From assembly GCF_023715685.1 (NCBI RefSeq), contig NZ_JAMBOQ010000004.1, forward strand, positions 62,001 through 126,000: a stretch of DNA of 64,000 nt, in the 5' to 3' direction. Source of the stretch: Priestia aryabhattai (GTDB taxonomy: Bacteria > Bacillota > Bacilli > Bacillales > Bacillaceae_H). Below, one piece after another: positions 28,119 through 37,145 of this stretch. A program made the translations under genes and the position numbers. How positions within the stretch are numbered: position 1 is the first letter of the stretch; the number at the start of each line of letters is the position of its first letter. The notes beneath the pieces are model-generated. The model was not told the origin of the DNA. It saw only the letters and a list, made by a program, of their open reading frames with translations, and did no database searches.

Positions 28119-28874
28119 TTTGCACGGGAAATTGGTGCATTTTTTTAAAAGACTAGTGATATCAAGGGACGAGACGTCTATTTACCCGGTGACATATTTG
28201 CACGGAGATGTGGAGCAAAAATAGCGTTATATTTTATAAACGTTGATAAAACAGTATTCTTAAGACAAATGTCGTATTATGACGGATGAAATACACAAAA
28301 TGCGACAAATCCAAAAAAAATTTTTATGTAAAAATGACATATTTGCACGGAGAATAGGAGCAAAAATGATAAAAGTAAAGATTTAGGTGAGGAAGTGACA
28401 CATTTGCACGGAAAATAGGGACAAAAAAAAGAAAAATGCCCTTTTTTGGACACGAAAAGTTCACATTTTCAGAGAAGATAAATGAACATTTGCAGTAAAA
28501 ATAGCGATTTTTTAAGAGATTGGCATGTTTGCACGGAAATCTGGAGCAAAAAACACTTTTGCACGGAGATGTGGAGCAAAAATTGTAGAAAACGAAGGAG
28601 AAAAGTCGCTGTCACAAGAAATTTTATGTAAAAGTGGCATATTTGCACGGAGGATTGGAGCCAAACTTATAATAAATGCAGTATATAAAGAAAAACGACA
28701 CATTTGTACGGAAATCTGGAGCAAAAAGTACTTTTAACATTCTTTTTAGACATGAAAAGTTCACAAAATGAGAGGAGAAGTGAAGTTTAACTGCTATATT
28801 AGCAGGGGAAATAATATGTTTACACGAAGATGTGGAGCAAAAAAACACTTTTGCACGGAAATGTGGAGCAAAAA
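28119..28874 (-). repeat. Iteron array / plasmid replication origin
   Basis: About ten direct copies of a 25-bp unit, all in one orientation. Each begins TTTGCACGG, has a variable middle (often AATGT or AATCT), and ends GGAGCAAAAA. Copies start at 28119 (degenerate end), 28197, 28342, 28403, 28528, 28558, 28642, 28703, 28819 and 28850. Spacing is irregular (30, 31, 61, 78, 84, 116, 125, 145 bp). The four copies from 28342 and the four from 28642 form a duplicated block. Repeats of this size next to a replication gene are typical binding sites for an initiator. Confidence 0.8.
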
Positions 28875-28899
28875 ATGCAGTGAATAATGGTAGATAGAT

Positions 28900-28940
28900 A
28901 AAAAGAATGCTCTTATAAAGATTATAAGAGCATTCTTTTT
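28900..28940 (-). terminator. Terminator of the 476-residue replication-type gene
   Basis: Perfect 18-bp arms (AAAAAGAATGCTCTTATA and TATAAGAGCATTCTTTTT), loop of five. It touches the stop codon and insulates the iteron region from upstream transcription. Confidence 0.85.
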
Positions 28941-30370
28941 TAGCCTATAGAACTTGTTACGTTTTGATAAATAGAAAGGGGAGCATATTCGTAATCACCG
29001 GCTAATAAGTCTTTTACTTCACTTTCTCCCACAGGAATAAAGGTAATTTGAAACACTTGGCCCACTCTTTTATAAGATTGGACAGCTAGTTTTTGTTCGA
29101 CTAGCTCATCTAAGGCTGTTTCAATTTCGACAAGGTTTTCTTTTTTTCGTCTTTTTCGAAAGCGGACTCTTGTCGAAAAATATAAATAATCTCTTGTGAC
29201 ATTGTATGAAGATTTTGTTTCATAGCAAATGAGACGCTCTTTTTGCATAACGAATAGCAAATGATAAGCGGCGTCTAAACTTAATTTTTCTACTTTATTT
29301 TTGTAAATGCGCACCGTTTGGCGTTGAATATAGTCTCTATATATGACTTCATTGACGTGAATTTCAGCAATTCGCGTTCCGTTTGGCATCGTAGTAATAT
29401 CCACAAAGTCAAAAATACCATAGGCAATTTTCTTATTATGCTGTACTTTTGTCATACTGTAGTGCTTCATTTTCGTAATTCTTTCTTCTATCATCTGATA
29501 GTTGCGCTTACTGTCTGTTTTATAAAGTGCTTTCACAAGATCACCAATTTTTACGTTAATGATTTTTTGTGTAGCGAACAACTCGTCGCGTTGGCTCATG
29601 ATCTCTAAAAACACTTTATAATCAAACCGATCTAAATCACTAATTTTATTTCCATTTTCTTCAGCGTATTCTTTTTCTATTAACAATTCGTAATCTGTCC
29701 CGTCTTCAGAGTTATAAGTGCTTAAGAAATACTCTTTTCCTTCTTTCTCTAATAGGGGTTGCTCGACGAGAAGCTTTGCTCTTGAGTTAGAGAAAAAAGG
29801 GTTCTCTACAGTTGAAAAAGGGCTTTCAATAATACTATGATTTCCGTTTTGGAAGCTTGGATCCAATATAGTCAGTCCAATAATAATGGATATATCCGTG
29901 TGGATCGCTTTTTCTCGCTGTGTTTTAGTTTTTTGATGAATATAAGGATAATCCGTTAAGAAGAAGCTATCTTCTTGACTCCATTCACGTAGAATATCAA
30001 TTCGTTTATTAATTACTTCTTCCGGAGACGATATGTTTTCAAACTGTTTGCAAAAGAGTTCTTTTCCATTTGTTTTATAATAAGCTGTTAGCGCTTTGTA
30101 TTCTCCAATCAGCTCTTTATTCTTCTTAGGCTTTTTTTGCTCATAGTCCCGTATAGCAGCATCTAACCATCTGCGTTTTGTACGATTGAGAAAGTCTTTT
30201 TTTAAAATCCTCAACGCTTCGTTTACATCTTTATTTTCAAAGTGCTGCTGATAAAGAGGGAGGATGGTGCTCTCTAAATCACCTTTTATACTTTCATTAT
30301 AAACAGATAAGAGGCGTAATTTAGATACTCTATCAATGACTTCGCGTATGAGTAAAGATGAATAATCCAT
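28940..30370 (-). CDS. Putative replication-associated protein (476 residues)
   Basis: I do not recognise the family with confidence. The first 160 residues are helical and highly charged. The C-terminal 250 residues look like tandem winged helices (RNYQMIEERITKMKHYSM, LSLDAAYHLLFVMQKERL, IETALDELVEQKLAVQSYKR), as in RepA/Rep_3-like initiators. The first ATG (30376) is only four bases after AAGGAGG; the ATG at 30370 is better spaced. It faces the iteron array in the same direction as the 379-residue gene, with a strong terminator between. It may be the initiator, with the other protein an accessory, or the reverse. A 9-bp dyad lies in its leader. Confidence 0.5.
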   Translation of the reverse strand: MDYSSLLIREVIDRVSKLRLLSVYNESIKGDLESTILPLYQQHFENKDVNEALRILKKDFLNRTKRRWLDAAIRDYEQKKPKKNKELIGEYKALTAYYKTNGKELFCKQFENISSPEEVINKRIDILREWSQEDSFFLTDYPYIHQKTKTQREKAIHTDISIIIGLTILDPSFQNGNHSIIESPFSTVENPFFSNSRAKLLVEQPLLEKEGKEYFLSTYNSEDGTDYELLIEKEYAEENGNKISDLDRFDYKVFLEIMSQRDELFATQKIINVKIGDLVKALYKTDSKRNYQMIEERITKMKHYSMTKVQHNKKIAYGIFDFVDITTMPNGTRIAEIHVNEVIYRDYIQRQTVRIYKNKVEKLSLDAAYHLLFVMQKERLICYETKSSYNVTRDYLYFSTRVRFRKRRKKENLVEIETALDELVEQKLAVQSYKRVGQVFQITFIPVGESEVKDLLAGDYEYAPLSIYQNVTSSIG

Positions 30371-30420
30371 ACACATCTAACCTCCTTAATCTTAAGTTAG
30401 TCATTTTTAATTCTTAGTTG

Positions 30421-30487
30421 GATAGTAGCTTTAAATTTATTGTAATGTACTAAAGTTCGACGCTTCAACCAAAAGACGGCTACTATC
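30421..30487 (-). promoter_or_regulatory. Leader dyad upstream of the replication-type gene
   Basis: GATAGTAGC (30421-30429) and GCTACTATC (30479-30487) are perfect complements with a 49-base loop. On the minus strand a TATAAT lies at 30508-30503, so the dyad would fall early in a leader of roughly 125 bases. Such leader stems often take part in copy-number control. No antisense promoter was confirmed. Confidence 0.4.
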
Positions 30488-30820
30488 TATAGTCTATTTT
30501 TCATTATACACGTGCGAAGCAGACGAAGGGGGAGATTTTCTTATTTTCTTTTTTAGTAATCTAAATTTGGTCAGGAAGTATCTATAGTTATAGGGAGATA
30601 AATGTTTTTCGTTTTGGTTTAGAGAAAAGCAGGAGAAGATAAAATAGAAAAGTCCCGCAAGCTGTGTAGTATATGTAGTGGGGGTAGCTGTGTTCGCGAG
30701 ACGAGTAATTCTGCTACCGAGTCTACTGGACTGATAGAAAGTATCTCAAAAATAGAAGGATATCAACGATTAGAAGCGAATACTTTGTGAAAATTACTAA
30801 ATTCATTCCGGAGGTCATAA
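30488..30820. other. Intergenic region before the VOC gene, with a GC-richer structured patch
   Basis: No gene with a start codon is supported. Around 30690-30735 GGTAGC pairs with GCTACC across a loop of about 24-26 bases, and the flanking GTAG pairs with CTAC. A frame without a start codon runs from about 30623 to 30789 and includes a CxxCxxxxC pattern; it may be chance or a gene remnant. Confidence 0.3.
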
Positions 30821-31171
30821 ATGAACCATATATTAAATGAAGTAGGCACAATTTTTATTCCTGTAAAGGACATAAAAAAAGCACGAGATTGGTATTGTGA
30901 CATGCTAGGTTTGCCAGCAGATGGAGACATTTTATACGGTCATTTATATGTGATACCTATGAATGGAACAGGAATTGTATTAGATAGTAAAACTTATTCA
31001 AAAAATACGCTTTTTAAAACGGCAGCTTTTCATTTGAATACAAACGATATTAAACAAGCCTATAAATATATGATAAAGAAAAAAGTAGAGTTAACGACAG
31101 AAATTGAACACAATCATTGGTTTACATTTAAAGACCCGGATGGAAATCATCTTATGGTGTGTCAGTGCTGA
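30821..31171 (+). CDS. VOC (glyoxalase/bleomycin resistance) family protein
   Basis: A 116-residue single-domain vicinal oxygen chelate protein. It opens with VGTIFIPVKDIKKARDWYCDMLG and ends with FKDPDGNHLMV, the paired beta-alpha-beta motifs of the family. A metal-binding glutamate equivalent is not obvious, so it may act by binding rather than catalysis. It starts 6 bases after GGAGG. No operon partner is present. The specific ligand cannot be assigned. Confidence 0.8.
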   Translation: MNHILNEVGTIFIPVKDIKKARDWYCDMLGLPADGDILYGHLYVIPMNGTGIVLDSKTYSKNTLFKTAAFHLNTNDIKQAYKYMIKKKVELTTEIEHNHWFTFKDPDGNHLMVCQC

Positions 31172-31182
31172 ACCTATTGAAT

Positions 31183-31216
31183 AATAAAAGGACCTTCAAG
31201 AGAAGGTCCTTTTATT
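31183..31216. terminator. Bidirectional terminator
   Basis: Arms AATAAAAGGACCTTC and GAAGGTCCTTTTATT between convergent genes. Confidence 0.85.
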
Positions 31217-31227
31217 GCCTTTGCGTT

Positions 31228-32319
31228 TTACAACTTGATAGATTTGTTTCTGAATTGAATCATTCTTACGATATTTATCACAATCGTTTTTGTTACAGCA
31301 TAAGCCGGAATCGCTAAAATCATTCCGAGTATCCCTGCAATATTGCCCGCAACAAGTAATAAGATAATAATCGTTAAAGGGTGAGTGTTTAATTTCTTTC
31401 CGATTACCAGCGGAGAAATGATGTTCCCATCGAGCTGTTGAACGATTACGACGACTATAATCACTAATATCGCTTTTGTAGGAGAGTATAATAAACCTAC
31501 GATTAAAGCTGGGGCTACGCCAATAAAAGGGCCGACGTACGGGATAATATTAGTAAGGGCTCCTATGAGTGCAAGTATTAATGCGTAGGGCAACCCGATG
31601 ATAAGGTAACCAATGAATGTACTAATACCGACAAACAAACAAACGAGCATTTGGCCTTGAATATAAGTAGCTAGCGTATTTGTTGTTTCTTTCATTGTAC
31701 GTAAAGTTTCTTTTCGGTAAGAAGCAGGAACCATACGTAACGTATTTTTACGAAGTTTATGGCTGTCTTTAAGCATATAAAAAAGAATGAAAGGAACGGT
31801 TACAACCGTAAGTGTAATATTTGTTACGACGCTTAAAACAGATGAAATGCTGTTTGTGAGATTCGTAGGTAAAGTAGAAGCATAGTTTAAAAGTGACTCT
31901 TCAATATGATCGAGTGACACATATTTTTGTTCAATAAGCCAGTTAAACCATCTTGAGTTAGATAAATAATTTATAAACTCTCTCGTTTCTACAATGTAAG
32001 ACGGAATATTCTTAGCCAAATCAGTTAATTGTTTAGATAAAGTAGGTCCCACACCGCCCACAATAGAAGCAATTACGCCGATAAAAACAATGTATAAAAG
32101 TAAAATGGCCACTGTTTTTGGCACTTTTTTTCTTGTGAGAAATGACACAATTGGTTCGAATAAAAAGAAAAGAAAACCAGCTACAAGAATAGGGAAAAAC
32201 AAAGTGGAGATAAACACACCGATTGGTAGAAAAACAAACGAAATATGTTTACAAATGTAGATCAATAAAGCAATCATTAATAGTTCTAATGTCCAAAAAT
32301 GCAGTTTCGATTTAAACAA
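31228..32319 (-). CDS. AI-2E-family transporter (YtvI/YueF type)
   Basis: A 363-residue membrane protein with a hydrophobic start, a long amphipathic middle region (SKQLTDLAKNIPSYIVE) and a C-terminal half rich in helices. It has LIGALTNIIPYVGPFIGVAPA and QQLDGNIISPLVIGKKLNTHP, both classic for the AI-2E/UPF0118 permease family. Members export small molecules or exchange Na+/H+; a role in AI-2 export is proven for few. It starts with TTG at 32319 after AAGG. It lies downstream of tatA on the same strand but beyond a terminator. Confidence 0.85.
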   Translation of the reverse strand: MFKSKLHFWTLELLMIALLIYICKHISFVFLPIGVFISTLFFPILVAGFLFFLFEPIVSFLTRKKVPKTVAILLLYIVFIGVIASIVGGVGPTLSKQLTDLAKNIPSYIVETREFINYLSNSRWFNWLIEQKYVSLDHIEESLLNYASTLPTNLTNSISSVLSVVTNITLTVVTVPFILFYMLKDSHKLRKNTLRMVPASYRKETLRTMKETTNTLATYIQGQMLVCLFVGISTFIGYLIIGLPYALILALIGALTNIIPYVGPFIGVAPALIVGLLYSPTKAILVIIVVVIVQQLDGNIISPLVIGKKLNTHPLTIIILLLVAGNIAGILGMILAIPAYAVTKTIVINIVRMIQFRNKSIKL

Positions 32320-32361
32320 AAAGTTACCTTCTTTCTTTACTATTTTTTACTATCATACATC

Positions 32362-32402
32362 AAAAAAGAAACCCACTGCACGTTAAAAGTGGGCTTTTTA
32401 GT
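32362..32402 (-). terminator. Terminator of tatA
   Basis: AAACCCACT and AGTGGGCTTTTT arms around a ten-base loop; A/T tails on both sides. On the minus strand it follows the tatA stop. Confidence 0.7.
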
Positions 32403-32429
32403 CTTTTATAACTTTCATTCACATAAAAA

Positions 32430-32624
32430 TTAGGATTTTTCCTCTTTATCTCTAGTGGTATTCTCTGGAGTTTGTTTGTCGTCATCCTGTATAATTCCTT
32501 CTGCCGCATTTTTAAATTCTCGCAAGGAATGTCCAAATGCTCGTCCTATGTCCGGCAATTTACTTGGCCCAAATACAATTAAGGCAGTAATCCCGATTAC
32601 GACCATGCTTGTGGCTCCTGGCAT
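32430..32624 (-). CDS. tatA: Twin-arginine translocase subunit TatA
   Basis: A 64-residue protein with one N-terminal membrane helix, the hinge FGPSKLPDIGRAFGHSLREF and an acidic polar tail, all diagnostic of TatA/E. TatA forms the protein-conducting part of the twin-arginine pathway and needs TatC. No tatC is present in this window, so it must work with a partner encoded elsewhere or form homo-oligomers only. AAAGGAG precedes the ATG. No Tat substrate gene is evident beside it. Confidence 0.9.
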   Translation of the reverse strand: MPGATSMVVIGITALIVFGPSKLPDIGRAFGHSLREFKNAAEGIIQDDDKQTPENTTRDKEEKS

Positions 32625-32639
32625 GATATCCTCTCCTTT

Positions 32640-33024
32640 AAAAGCAATGAATATATAAAAATTAAAAAGAGATAGTAAATAAAGTGCATGTTTATACTAT
32701 TCACTTTTCTCTTCGAAATTCCTTTATTTTAAGTAATACGAAAATGGAGTGCAGCGGCTATGTATGACATATAGGATTTAAATGCTTGTGGTCATACTTT
32801 TCTCTTTTGCATACGAAGCTAATTATAGCATTAAAAACAGCCATTTGCCTTAGTAACCTTATGTAAGCTCTATATAAAAAAATCTCCTTTAATTCTTATA
32901 AAATCAAGTAATAAATCCTATTCTTAAAAATGAAGAATCAATATGCAAGAATAAAGAAAGAAAAAAATTGAAAAATATAAAGATAAATTGTTGTAAAATT
33001 TAGAAATAAGTAATAGAATTAAAT
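32640..33024. other. Intergenic region before the galacturonate operon
   Basis: No gene is seen in this AT-rich stretch between tatA and the first ExuR operator. It probably holds the divergent promoters. Confidence 0.4.
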
Positions 33025-33046
33025 AAAATGTTAACGTTAACATTTT
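33025..33046 (+). promoter_or_regulatory. ExuR operator 1
   Basis: An extended perfect palindrome centred on TGTTAACGTTAACA with AAAA/TTTT flanks, of the form used by LacI-family repressors. The adjacent exuR gene is the likely source of the repressor. Confidence 0.8.
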
Positions 33047-33113
33047 TGAGTTATAAGGTTACATCTTCTTAATATTATTGTTTGTTAACAAGAGTGTTTA
33101 GTAGATTCCTTAA

Positions 33114-33133
33114 TTTTGTTAACGTTAACAAAA
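33114..33133 (+). promoter_or_regulatory. ExuR operator 2
   Basis: The same TGTTAACGTTAACA core (33117-33130), 88 bp centre to centre from operator 1 and immediately before the uxaC ribosome site. The pair could support a repression loop. Confidence 0.8.
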
Positions 33134-33153
33134 AAGTAAAGGAGTAGATGGAA

Positions 33154-34575
33154 ATGAAAAAGTTTATGGATGACGATTTTTTATTAACAAATGAAACATC
33201 AGCACATTTGTATAATACTTACGCAAAAGATATGCCAATTATTGATTATCATTGCCACTTAAACCCACAGGAAATTTATGAGAATAAACAGTTTAAAACG
33301 TTAACTAACGTTTGGCTAGATGGAGATCATTATAAATGGAGACTGATGAGAGCCAACGGGATTGAAGAAGAAAAGATAACAGGATCAGCGAGTGATTATG
33401 AAAAATTTCTCGCGTGGGCTAAAACAGTTCCAATGACAATTGGGAATCCGCTATATCATTGGGCGCATCTAGAGTTAAAACGTTTTTTTGATATTGATGA
33501 GATATTAAATGAACAGACAGCACCGTTCATTTGGGAAAAAGCAAACGAGAAATTACGCAGCGGTAAGTTTGGTGCACGAGATCTTATTACACGTTCTAAC
33601 GTAAAAGTTATTTGTACAACCGATGACCCGACAGATTCATTAGATTATCATATGAAACTAAGAGATGTCCAAGATTTTGAGACCCAAGTACTCCCAAGCT
33701 TTCGTCCAGATAAAGGGCTTGAAATCAATCAAGAAGGGTTTAAAAGCTGGATTGCAAAGCTGCAAGATTGTTCACATCACTCCATTCACACCTATGATGA
33801 TTTGTTAAAAGCTCTTAAAAGTCGAGCTCGTTTTTTCCATTCCATGGGAGGGCGTTTATCTGATCATGCACTAAATAAAATGGTATATACTAAGACTTCA
33901 AAAGAAGAAGTTTCGGAGATTTTCTTAAAAGCCTTAAAAGGTGAAGGTGTAAGTGCTGAAGAAGAAAGTAAATACAAGTCATATACGTTAACCTTTTTAG
34001 GGAAGCTATATAATGAGCTAGGTTGGACAATGCAATTTCACCTTCATGCTCTTAGAAACAATAACACAAAAATGTTTCGCCAGTTAGGTCCGGATACAGG
34101 TTATGACTCGATGTATGATGGACAAGTGGCAGAGCCTCTCGTACAGCTTCTTGATCAAATGGATGTACAAAATAGTTTGCCAAAGACGATTTTATATTCG
34201 TTAAATCCAAAAGATAATTATGTATTAGCAAGTATAATTGGCAGCTTTCAAGGAGACGGAATTCCCGGCAAACTGCAGCTGGGCACGGCTTGGTGGTTTA
34301 ATGATCAAAGAGAAGGTATGTTAGAACAAATGAAAGCGTTATCAAATATTGGTTTGTTTAGCAGGTTTATCGGTATGTTGACAGATTCCCGAAGTTTTCT
34401 TTCATATACAAGGCATGAATATTTCCGAAGATTAGTATGCAGCTTAATTGGTACGTGGGTAGAAGAAGGGGAAGTACCTAATGACCAACAGTTGCTTGAG
34501 CGAATTGTAAAAGGAATATGTTATGAAAATGCTAAAGACTACTTTAGCTTCCCAGCCTATACGCTGCAAAATTAA
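33154..34575 (+). CDS. uxaC: Uronate (glucuronate/galacturonate) isomerase
   Basis: A 473-residue amidohydrolase-superfamily enzyme that converts D-galacturonate to tagaturonate and D-glucuronate to fructuronate. The metal-binding start IIDYHCHLNP (near residue 27), FHLHALRNNN and MLTDSRSFLSYTRHEYFRR are family hallmarks. The ATG at 33148 is only three bases after GGAG. The ATG at 33154 gives better spacing and exactly the length I recall for B. subtilis UxaC. First gene of an ExuR-controlled operon. Confidence 0.9.
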   Translation: MKKFMDDDFLLTNETSAHLYNTYAKDMPIIDYHCHLNPQEIYENKQFKTLTNVWLDGDHYKWRLMRANGIEEEKITGSASDYEKFLAWAKTVPMTIGNPLYHWAHLELKRFFDIDEILNEQTAPFIWEKANEKLRSGKFGARDLITRSNVKVICTTDDPTDSLDYHMKLRDVQDFETQVLPSFRPDKGLEINQEGFKSWIAKLQDCSHHSIHTYDDLLKALKSRARFFHSMGGRLSDHALNKMVYTKTSKEEVSEIFLKALKGEGVSAEEESKYKSYTLTFLGKLYNELGWTMQFHLHALRNNNTKMFRQLGPDTGYDSMYDGQVAEPLVQLLDQMDVQNSLPKTILYSLNPKDNYVLASIIGSFQGDGIPGKLQLGTAWWFNDQREGMLEQMKALSNIGLFSRFIGMLTDSRSFLSYTRHEYFRRLVCSLIGTWVEEGEVPNDQQLLERIVKGICYENAKDYFSFPAYTLQN

Positions 34576-34622
34576 AGGCGCAAAATAGTGTAAAAGATTG
34601 CAAGGGGAGAAGGGGGATTACC

Positions 34623-36005
34623 ATGAGTGTTGTGGCAACAGAAAGAAAGGTTGAAATAAAGGTAGAAGAGAAAAATCTTAGTGTAAAAGAAAAAATATCT
34701 TATGGTATGGGTGATTTTGGTAACGGTTTCATGTTTGATTTAGGGCAGTTATATTTGTTGAAGTTCTTTACAGATGTGGCAGGAATTCCTGCCGCGGCTG
34801 CGGGGGGGATTTTTCTAGTAAGTAAGCTATTTGCGGCAGTTTGCGACCCAATTGTTGGTTCGTCCATTGATTACCGTAAAAATATAGGAGCTAAAGGGAA
34901 ATTCCGACCGTATTTATTATTCGGAAGTATGGTGTTGGCCATTTTAACCGTACTCACGTTTATTTCGCCAAACCTTTCACCAGCGGGTAAATTAATTTAT
35001 GCTTACGCTTCTTATATGATTTGGGGAATTGGCTATTCATTCGTCAATATTCCGTACGGATCGCTAGGCGCATCCATGACTCAAAATACTTCCGATCGTA
35101 CGTCTCTTGCTGCTTTTCGTCAAACAGGATCATTAGGTGCACTGTTTGTAACAAGCATTGCTGTTGTACCGCTTATTCTGTTATTTCCAAATGAAAAAGT
35201 CGGTTATCCCGTTGTCATGGGAATTATGTCTGTCATTGGAATCATTGCTTTTTATGTGTGTTATCGCAATTGCAAAGAACGAATTGTCGTAAAAGAAAGT
35301 CCAAAAGAAAAATTATCAGTCAAGTCTATTTTTAAAACGTTTGTAAGCAATAAACCTCTTTTAATTTTAGTTTTTATGACGGTATTTACCATTTCAGCTT
35401 ACAATATTAAATCAGCTATGCTTATTTACTTTGCACAATATAATTTAGGAAATGTTAAATTGATGGCCTATATGAACTTTATTATTATTGGTTCATCCTT
35501 TCTAGGAGTTATTATGCTGCCAAAGCTTGTTAGCCGATTTGGAAAAAAACAAGCAGCAATGATTGGTTTAGGAATCAGTATCGCAGCGGACACAGTAAAT
35601 TTCTTTATGCCTTCTAACGTCGTCATTTTTACGATTTTAGCAAGTATTGCTTTTATAGGTATCAGCATTCCTAACGGGATTACATGGGCATTTGTATCAG
35701 ATATTATTGATTACGGTGAATGGAAAACAGGCGAAAGAAAAGAAGGCACAACGTATTCTCTGTTCAACTTTTCTCGAAAGCTCGCTCAGTCGCTATCCGG
35801 CTTCTTATCCGGCATCGGTTTAGGGTTAGTTGGGTATATCCCAAACGTGGCACAAAAGGCAGGTACATTAGTTGGGATTAAAAGTTTGCTATTACTATAT
35901 CCTGCTATTGCTTTATCCATTGCTGCAGTGATTATTGGTTTTATGTATAAGCTAACGGATAAAAAACATGCGGAGATTGTCCACGATATTCATGCTAGGT
36001 CTTAG
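34623..36005 (+). CDS. yjmB: GPH-family hexuronate symporter (YjmB-like)
   Basis: A 460-residue 12-helix carrier of the glycoside-pentoside-hexuronide:cation symporter family. Signatures are ISYGMGDFGNGFMFDLGQLY at the start, DPIVGSSIDYRKN after helix 2, PYGSLGASMTQNTSDRTSLA and FVSDIIDYGEWKTGERKEG. Its place after uxaC matches B. subtilis yjmB, so galacturonate or glucuronate uptake is likely. The start lies after AAGGGGAGAAGGGGG. Confidence 0.85.
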   Translation: MSVVATERKVEIKVEEKNLSVKEKISYGMGDFGNGFMFDLGQLYLLKFFTDVAGIPAAAAGGIFLVSKLFAAVCDPIVGSSIDYRKNIGAKGKFRPYLLFGSMVLAILTVLTFISPNLSPAGKLIYAYASYMIWGIGYSFVNIPYGSLGASMTQNTSDRTSLAAFRQTGSLGALFVTSIAVVPLILLFPNEKVGYPVVMGIMSVIGIIAFYVCYRNCKERIVVKESPKEKLSVKSIFKTFVSNKPLLILVFMTVFTISAYNIKSAMLIYFAQYNLGNVKLMAYMNFIIIGSSFLGVIMLPKLVSRFGKKQAAMIGLGISIAADTVNFFMPSNVVIFTILASIAFIGISIPNGITWAFVSDIIDYGEWKTGERKEGTTYSLFNFSRKLAQSLSGFLSGIGLGLVGYIPNVAQKAGTLVGIKSLLLLYPAIALSIAAVIIGFMYKLTDKKHAEIVHDIHARS

Positions 36006-36107
36006 TCAAAACTGTCATAACATTCACCATTTGCTTATTATTCCTACTAAGTTGTGATATCCTTATAATAAAAATCGATACTGATTCATTAAAGGAAGGT
36101 AAATGAA

Positions 36108-37121
36108 ATGGGTGTTACAATTAAGGATATTGCAAAACTAGCAAACGTATCACATACAACGGTTTCACGTGCATTAAACAATAGTCCGCTTATTAAAGAA
36201 AAAACAAAAAAGAAAATTTTAGATATTGCAAATACGCTTAACTATATTCCTGATTATCATGCTAAAAATTTAGTTCTTCAAAAATCTCATACAATTGGAT
36301 TATTTTTTACAAGCATGGCCAACGGTACGTCGCCAAGTTTTTTAGTAGATAGTATTAGAGGGGTAAGTAAAGTGATTGATGTTCAGTATAATTTATTTGT
36401 AAGAGGCATTGACGATTATGATGATTATACGTACATCAATAATAAACGTTTTGATGCCATTATTTTAATGAGTCAAAGCGATCGTGATAACACCTTTATA
36501 TACAACGTAGTAGAAAAAGGCATCCCGTTGATTGTACTCAACCGCCAAGTTGACGATTCATCCATTATTAATATTTTGTCAAATGACAAAGAAGGAGCCT
36601 ACAAAGCCGGCGAGTATTTAATTGAATTAGGTCACAGACATATTGCGATCATAGAAGGAATAGAAGGCTTTAAATCAACTCAGCAGCGTAAGGAAGGATT
36701 TCTTAACTCGTTAATTGACCATAATGTTTCCATTCGACAAGAGTATATGATTCAGGGAAATTATGATATGCAAAGCGGATATGAAGGAATGAAAGCACTA
36801 TTAAGTTTGAAGCAGCCGCCTACTGCTGTTTTTTGTTCAAATGATGATATGGCGATCGGTGCTATGAATGCTGCATTCGAGTCTGGGCTACACGTACCTA
36901 ATGATATCTCGATTATTGGATTTGATGATATTGAATTAGCCAAATACACCACTCCTTCATTAACAACCATTAAAAGACCAATCGAGAAAATCAGCATGAC
37001 TGGAGCAGAAGCGGTTTTATCACTAATGAACAAAGATGACAAGAATATGCTGCAAAATAAAGTCTTAATTAATACCGAATTAATGGTTCGCCAGTCTGTA
37101 AAGTCACGCTCATCTATGTAG
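36108..37121 (+). CDS. exuR: LacI-family repressor of hexuronate catabolism
   Basis: A 337-residue LacI-type regulator. The N-terminal helix-turn-helix and hinge are clear (TIKDIAKLANVSHTTVSRALNN, residues 3-24, then LDIANTLNYIPDYHAKNL). A periplasmic-binding-protein-like inducer domain follows (CSNDDMAIGAMNA, ISIIGFDDIELAKYTTPSLT). It corresponds to ExuR (YjmH) of B. subtilis. It is expected to bind the three identical TGTTAACGTTAACA sites at 33025, 33114 and 37146 and to release on a hexuronate. RBS AAAGGAAGG. Confidence 0.88.
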   Translation: MGVTIKDIAKLANVSHTTVSRALNNSPLIKEKTKKKILDIANTLNYIPDYHAKNLVLQKSHTIGLFFTSMANGTSPSFLVDSIRGVSKVIDVQYNLFVRGIDDYDDYTYINNKRFDAIILMSQSDRDNTFIYNVVEKGIPLIVLNRQVDDSSIINILSNDKEGAYKAGEYLIELGHRHIAIIEGIEGFKSTQQRKEGFLNSLIDHNVSIRQEYMIQGNYDMQSGYEGMKALLSLKQPPTAVFCSNDDMAIGAMNAAFESGLHVPNDISIIGFDDIELAKYTTPSLTTIKRPIEKISMTGAEAVLSLMNKDDKNMLQNKVLINTELMVRQSVKSRSSM

Positions 37122-37145
37122 CCGGTTATTTACTATAACCGGCCC

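Noticed and set aside
28512..28848. Short frames inside the iteron array
   Set aside because: They encode repeated CARxxGAK-like peptides that are just translations of the iterons, with no ribosome sites.
28119..28874. CRISPR array
   Set aside because: The repeats are 25 bp but spacing varies from 30 to 145 bp, spacers are themselves duplicated, and no cas genes exist in the window. Iterons explain it better.
30623..30789. Gene with a CxxCxxxxC motif before the VOC gene
   Set aside because: The frame is open but has no usable start codon or ribosome site. I left it as an unexplained patch.
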